Below, in pieces: positions 59,895 to 64,000 of a DNA stretch of 64,000 nt. The translations under genes and the position numbers were made by a program. The notes under the pieces are model-generated. The model worked only from the letters and a program-made list of their open reading frames with translations. It was not told the origin of the DNA and did not search any database. Position 1 is the stretch's first letter, and each line of letters opens with the position of its first letter. Source of the DNA: Desulfolinea sp050305405 (GTDB taxonomy: Bacteria > Chloroflexota > Anaerolineae > Anaerolineales > Villigracilaceae); NCBI GenBank assembly GCA_050305405.1, contig JBNLFG010000002.1:124001-188000 (forward strand), read 5' to 3'.

Positions 59895-61709
59895 TTAAAC
59901 TTCCCCCAACAACTTATAAATCTTCACCGTCTGACTTTTTCCCTTCACCTGCACCGCTTCGATAAACTCCGTCGCAAACTCATCCTTGATGGCCTTATGC
60001 GTGCTTTCGCTGATGATGGTGTGATAGCCGTATTGCTTCGTCAGGTCTTGCAGGCGGGCGGCGAGATTGGCGTTATCGCCGATGATGGTGTAATTGACGC
60101 GCTGTTCGGAGCCGAGCAGCCCGACGAAAACGTCGCCCGTATTCAGGCCGATGCCGATGTCGAAGGTCTCTGGCAGGATCCCGCTTTTCGCCCAATCTTC
60201 CTTTAATTGAACGAGAGCAAGCCGCATGTCGAGGGCGGCTCGCGCCGCACGTTTGGCGTGATCGGCATAGTGGATCGGTTCCCCAAAAAAGGCCACAATC
60301 GCATCGCCTTCATATTTATCCACCGTCCCGCCATGCTTGTGGATAATATGTGTCATGACATCCAGATAAGGGTTGAGCAGCGCCACCACGCCGTCGGGCG
60401 TCAGCTTTTCAGACATGCCCGTGAAATTGCGAATGTCTGAGAAGAGAATAGTCAGCTCGCTGCGTTTATTGAGGGCGCTCATATCCTGCGTTTCGAGCAT
60501 CTGCGTTACCATTTCGGGTGAAATAAAACGCATAAAGAGATTGCGCACGCGCCGCTTTTCGATCTCCTGCGTTACGGCTTGCTGGAGCGTGGGCATAATG
60601 ACGCCTAAAAAGAGCATCGTTTCGGGTGCCATAAAGGGCAGGTAAAGTCCGCGTTGCAGAAATATGAGATAGGACAGGCCGACATAGAGCAGCATACTGC
60701 CCGCCATCAGGCTGATGATCTGGCTGGGGCGCGGTAAACGCACGATAAAGCGGGACAGGATCGCTGCCAGCAGGATCAGCAGCAGATTGACCCAAAAGGG
60801 CGCGACATGCAAATAATTTTGATTGAGCAGCGAATCGACCGCCGTGGCGACAATTTCCACCCCCGGAGTGCGGATTCGGCTGGAGAATGGGGTGGGGTAG
60901 ATATCCTGCAAAGTAATGGATGTTGCCCCGATCAGCACGATCTTATCTTTGAAGTTTTTGGCAGGGTAATCGCCCAGGACGATGCGGGCTGCCGAGTAGG
61001 TCGGGTAACTTTCGGCAGGCCCACGATAGTTGATCAGGAATTGGTTGCTTTGCAGCGGAACTTCTTCCCCGTTTAGCGTCAAACCGGTCGCGGAGCTTTG
61101 TGTGATTTCCGGCGCGTTTTGTGCGAGACGCGCAACTTCAAATGCCCAGTTGTAATAATTCTGCTCAAGAAAGCTGCTTTGGGCGATCAGATTGCGTGCG
61201 ATGGCATCATCATCGAGTTGAATGGCGGTAATTCCCAGCCCGTCAAATGCATCGCGGTAGATGGCTTGGGGCAGGCGCAGGCTGGTAACGCCTTGCTGGT
61301 CGGTGAATTTTTGGATGACGTTGATGGTAGACGGCGTTTCTGCGAGGGCAGCCGCGAGCGCTTCGTCGCCTTCGGGGTCTTCTTCAAAGAGAAAAACATC
61401 CAGACCGATCACTTCTGCGCCGGCTTCGTTGAGCCACGCCACGATCTCTGCCATGTAGGCACGCGGCCAGGGCCATGGGTAGCCTGTCCAGTTGAAAGAG
61501 AAGTCGTCGATGGCGACGATCACGACGCGCTCATCGACGGGCTGTGTGCCGCGCAGGCGCATGTAGAAATCACGCGCGGCAAGATCGGCACGCTCGATGG
61601 GCGTGATATTTGATGGGAAGAGGGCGCTGATCTCAAGCACGACCAAGAGCAGGGCGGTTGCTACTTGAAGCAGGAGTTGGCGCGAGATGCGCTGTTTTTT
61701 TTCTGGCAT
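59895..61709 (-). CDS. CHASE2-domain class III adenylate/guanylate cyclase
   Basis: 604 residues. An N-terminal membrane helix leads to an extracellular CHASE2 domain (about 35-290, with RVVIVAIDDFSFNW and WPWPRAYMAEIVAWL). Three more helices follow (about 300-390). The cyclase domain holds the metal Asp in LFSDIRNFTGM (about 423), the second metal site and Lys in KYEGDAIVAFFG, and TIIGDNANLAARL near the transition-state Asn/Arg. It likely makes cAMP or cGMP in response to an outside signal. It is directly downstream of a FecR-like lipoprotein, a pairing known for CHASE2 proteins. Confidence 0.92.
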   Translation of the reverse strand: MPEKKQRISRQLLLQVATALLLVVLEISALFPSNITPIERADLAARDFYMRLRGTQPVDERVVIVAIDDFSFNWTGYPWPWPRAYMAEIVAWLNEAGAEVIGLDVFLFEEDPEGDEALAAALAETPSTINVIQKFTDQQGVTSLRLPQAIYRDAFDGLGITAIQLDDDAIARNLIAQSSFLEQNYYNWAFEVARLAQNAPEITQSSATGLTLNGEEVPLQSNQFLINYRGPAESYPTYSAARIVLGDYPAKNFKDKIVLIGATSITLQDIYPTPFSSRIRTPGVEIVATAVDSLLNQNYLHVAPFWVNLLLILLAAILSRFIVRLPRPSQIISLMAGSMLLYVGLSYLIFLQRGLYLPFMAPETMLFLGVIMPTLQQAVTQEIEKRRVRNLFMRFISPEMVTQMLETQDMSALNKRSELTILFSDIRNFTGMSEKLTPDGVVALLNPYLDVMTHIIHKHGGTVDKYEGDAIVAFFGEPIHYADHAKRAARAALDMRLALVQLKEDWAKSGILPETFDIGIGLNTGDVFVGLLGSEQRVNYTIIGDNANLAARLQDLTKQYGYHTIISESTHKAIKDEFATEFIEAVQVKGKSQTVKIYKLLGEV

Positions 61710-61718
61710 GGTGCTGGT

Positions 61719-62768
61719 TTATTTGCGCGGGCCGTCAGGCAGGCCGTCGCCGGGTAGTTCTGGCAGGGAGCCGCCATCACTGGGGAGCAGGCCGCCATCT
61801 CCGGGAAGGAGGTCGCCGTCTCCAGGAAGCAAGTCACCATCACCCGGAAGCAGGTCGCCATCTAGCAGTGTCCCGTCTCCGTCGAGTAGAATGCCATCGT
61901 CCGGTAGCAAATCTCCATCCAGGAGCGGTTCGTCGGGGAGCAGTTCTTCCAGATCGAACCAGCTTTGGTCATCTTCCGGGATGTATTCCTGCCAATCAGG
62001 CCAGGGCAAAATCCCCTCTTTGTCGAGGATGGGGAAAATGTTTTCTGCTTCAGGGGCGAAGAAGAGCCATTCAGCGAAGTCTTGTTCACTCATTCTTTCA
62101 ATAAGCGGCAGCATGAAGTCGCCTTCGGTGAGTTCGGGCGGCTGGAGTTTGGCGCGTTGCCCGTTGATAAGTTCGAGCATGCCAGCGGGGTTTTCGAGTG
62201 TGCAATTGCCTTCAAGACAGGAGATGAAGGCTTCCTTTGTTTCGGGGTTGATCTCGACCATCATGTAGGAGCCGCGCACGGAGGCTTGCCCGGAAGGCGT
62301 TTCGACTTCGAGACTGCCGCCGTTGAGGACGATCCAAATTTGGCCAACTTCAAGTTTGATACGTGTAAGGAGGCTATTCTCTTCGGTTTGATTTTCGATC
62401 AGCGTGAAGTAGGAGCTCGGTGCCATGCGGATGAGCGTGCCGCTCGAGAGGTCGACGCGCGTATAGCCGTCTTCGAGTGTGCGTACCTGCCCCTCTTCCT
62501 GAATGGTTCTGCCGTTTTCCGCACTGGAGAAATCTGTCTCTACGAGGTCTTTGGCCTCGACATTTCCTTCAACTTCTTGCAGGGTTGCATTCAGAGCAGG
62601 GTCTGCGGCGGCTACGGTCGGGAGAGTGCTCTCGGTGCTCTCTGTCGCAGTTGCTGAGACGGGCGCAGCAGACTCTGTAGGCGGGCTGCTGGTGGGTGTC
62701 TCGCTCGTCTGACAAGCAAACAAACTCAGGCTGAGCAATAAAGCAAGTAAAGGGAAATGTTTTTTCAT
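61719..62768 (-). CDS. FecR-like lipoprotein with Gly-Asp-rich repeat tail
   Basis: 349 residues. A signal peptide with lipobox LSLFACQ is followed by a Ser/Thr/Pro linker. A FecR-like domain comes next (LVETDFSSAENGRTIQEEG, RVDLSSGTLIRMAPSSYFTL, ARGSYMMVEINP-type SVRGSYMMVE). The last 75 residues are low-complexity acidic: repeats of LLPGDGD, LLDGD and LLPDDG. FecR domains are outer or exported sensors; here it presumably works with the CHASE2 cyclase encoded nine bases downstream. ATG 62768 gives the signal peptide; the open frame upstream is not preferred. Confidence 0.85.
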   Translation of the reverse strand: MKKHFPLLALLLSLSLFACQTSETPTSSPPTESAAPVSATATESTESTLPTVAAADPALNATLQEVEGNVEAKDLVETDFSSAENGRTIQEEGQVRTLEDGYTRVDLSSGTLIRMAPSSYFTLIENQTEENSLLTRIKLEVGQIWIVLNGGSLEVETPSGQASVRGSYMMVEINPETKEAFISCLEGNCTLENPAGMLELINGQRAKLQPPELTEGDFMLPLIERMSEQDFAEWLFFAPEAENIFPILDKEGILPWPDWQEYIPEDDQSWFDLEELLPDEPLLDGDLLPDDGILLDGDGTLLDGDLLPGDGDLLPGDGDLLPGDGGLLPSDGGSLPELPGDGLPDGPRK

Positions 62769-62787
62769 CGCGAAAGCTTTCTTTGAG

Positions 62788-63912
62788 TTATGGGGCAACG
62801 CTGACGTGTAAGGAGTAATTTGTGTAGAGTAGATTCTTTGAGTATTTTGAATATAAGCGGAACTGATAGGTTTCATCACGATAAAGGCTCAGGGGATAAT
62901 CGGTATCGCCACACTTTAGCTCACCCCATTTTTCCAGCTTGACGCCGCCCTGTAGAAGGTCTACATAGATGGTGCCATTTCCTGAACATTCCAGATCAAT
63001 CAATAAATTTACGCGCAGCTCGTCAGGCGAATTCGGATGGAAGGATACCCAATCTTCAAAATCACCTTCCGGTGATGAGACGTCGCTGCTATAGCTGAAC
63101 GCGCGTGAATCGTTGCTCGAGAAAGTTACCAGAATGGCAGGGTCTTCCATCGTATCGCCGTCATCAGGCGCGGGTGTGTAGACGGGCGCAGCCGTCGCAG
63201 CGATGCTGGTCTGTGTGGCGACGGTCACTTCGCCGCCCGTCTCGTCGACGATGGGCAGGTTATCGATGGCATCGCTTTCGACATAGCTGGCGTAGACCCA
63301 ACCATGGTTTTCGGGCCCAGACGCATATTCGATTTGCAGCCACATGGCGTTCAAATTTGTGCCTGTGATGACGACCCCTTCGCCGACATCCAACATGCCG
63401 AGTGCCTCGAATTCGGTGTCAGGACCGCTGCGCACGTTGACGCGTTGGCTGATGCTGCCGTTCACGTTTTCATCCTGCGTAATCGTCACCGGGACGTTGG
63501 GGGTGCTATCGCTTAAGATATATTCTGCTGAAGCCCAGCCGCGTTGTGCCTCCCCGTTTGCGCCCGTAAAAATGACCTGATACCAGGTTCTGCCCTCGTC
63601 TCGGCCAATGATCTGGACTTCGCTGTTAATGCTCAGCATCCCCAAGGATGGACTGGCAACACTCGGGCGTTCACGCACGTTGATCTGTGCGGTCACCTTG
63701 CCCAAGATCGGCTCCACTGTTGGGGCAGCGGTAGCAGGCAGTCGGGTCGCGGTCGCGCGCGGGGTAAAGGACGGGTACAAGGTCGCAGTGATTATGCCCT
63801 CTGTTGGGGCAATTGCATCCTCGATTTTGGATACTTCCATGCTGCAAGCCGTTACAAGGCCGATGGTCAGCAAAAATATAATTAACGTAAATGGGAAAAG
63901 TTTTCTTTTCAT
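62788..63912 (-). CDS. Lipoprotein with two SH3b domains
   Basis: 374 residues. The signal peptide ends in the lipobox GLVTACS. Two bacterial SH3 domains follow: INVRERPSVASPSLGMLSI to GWASAEYI, and VNVRSGPDTEFEALGMLDV to GWVYASYV. After a Thr/Pro linker, the C-terminus (about 255-374) is an unassigned beta-rich domain with two cysteines (DLECSG, LKCGD). SH3b domains bind peptidoglycan or peptides in the envelope. It starts the operon SH3 lipoprotein - FecR lipoprotein - CHASE2 cyclase. GGATGGAGAT precedes ATG 63912. Confidence 0.88.
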   Translation of the reverse strand: MKRKLFPFTLIIFLLTIGLVTACSMEVSKIEDAIAPTEGIITATLYPSFTPRATATRLPATAAPTVEPILGKVTAQINVRERPSVASPSLGMLSINSEVQIIGRDEGRTWYQVIFTGANGEAQRGWASAEYILSDSTPNVPVTITQDENVNGSISQRVNVRSGPDTEFEALGMLDVGEGVVITGTNLNAMWLQIEYASGPENHGWVYASYVESDAIDNLPIVDETGGEVTVATQTSIAATAAPVYTPAPDDGDTMEDPAILVTFSSNDSRAFSYSSDVSSPEGDFEDWVSFHPNSPDELRVNLLIDLECSGNGTIYVDLLQGGVKLEKWGELKCGDTDYPLSLYRDETYQFRLYSKYSKNLLYTNYSLHVSVAP

Positions 63913-64000
63913 AGCTTATCTCCATCCCTATTCTAACGCAGGCTGCGCGCTTCTGCATGAGACAGAAGTCGCCTAAAATCGAAATTAAGTATATAATCTG

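Noticed and set aside
61719..61945. RTX-type calcium-binding repeats in the FecR-like protein tail
   Set aside because: The repeats are LLPGDGD-like heptads, not the nonapeptide GGxGxDxUx of RTX proteins.
1..64000. CRISPR array, tRNA or rRNA gene anywhere in the window
   Set aside because: No regularly spaced direct repeats with unique spacers and no cloverleaf-like sequence with CCA or GTTCGA arms was seen in any intergenic stretch.

Overview
The window looks like a stretch of chromosome from an Anaerolineae-like Chloroflexota bacterium. This is inferred from gene content and style: eukaryote-like Ser/Thr kinases, FHA and CHASE2-cyclase signalling proteins, many lipoproteins with Thr/Pro linkers, a gap-pgk-kinase-tpiA cluster, and nearly every transcription unit closed by a long palindromic hairpin. 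No 16S rRNA or other marker is present to prove it. Core genes are moderately GC-rich, while several accessory islands are clearly AT-rich.

Layout. 1-6 kb: end of a membrane protein, then gap, pgk, a TPR-bearing Ser/Thr kinase, tpiA and a membrane zincin-like protein. 6-9.5 kb: a leftward lipoprotein, zinc-ribbon protein and upp, then a receiver-CpaE-like ATPase. 9.5-15.6 kb: ruvB, a REP-associated transposase inside its REP repeats, small membrane and lipoprotein genes, queA, and leftward trpB behind a tryptophan T-box leader. 15.6-25.8 kb: LysM-CAP protein, rpsT, AAA ATPase, glycerophosphodiesterase, Nudix, PLP dehydratase, an unusual GH3 protein, and a divergent kinase / FHA-winged-helix pair. 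25.8-33.5 kb (leftward): CpXC protein, haem-binding protein, a fumarylacetoacetase-family pseudogene, MBL hydrolase, arylamine acetyltransferase, uvrA. 33.7-38.6 kb: DUF3592 protein, an HTH / PocR-histidine kinase / response regulator set, a YvcK-like protein, mntP. 38.6-44.4 kb (leftward): DUF92 protein, PH-like membrane protein, DegT aminotransferase, a prolyl-tRNA synthetase-like protein lacking key catalytic segments, and a methyltransferase interrupted by two tandem UGA codons. 44.5-49.8 kb: HU-like protein, then an LRR-Roc-COR GTPase preceded by two decayed copies of its 5' end, then a D-Ala-D-Ala ligase-like gene. 50-56.4 kb: atpA-G-D-C without delta or Fo genes, an MreB-like gene and rex. 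56.5-59.8 kb: a decayed integron (integrase remnant, putative attI, two clear 131-bp attC sites and three cassette genes). 59.9-63.9 kb: CHASE2 cyclase, FecR-like lipoprotein and SH3 lipoprotein.

The most noteworthy items are the Chloroflexota-type integron remnant with an internally deleted intI, the methyltransferase with UGA-UGA followed by a bacterial-SECIS-like hairpin at 11 nt, the degenerate ProRS paralogue, and the compositionally chimeric Roc-COR gene with nearby duplicated 5' fragments. All calls come from reading the sequence; no database search was run.
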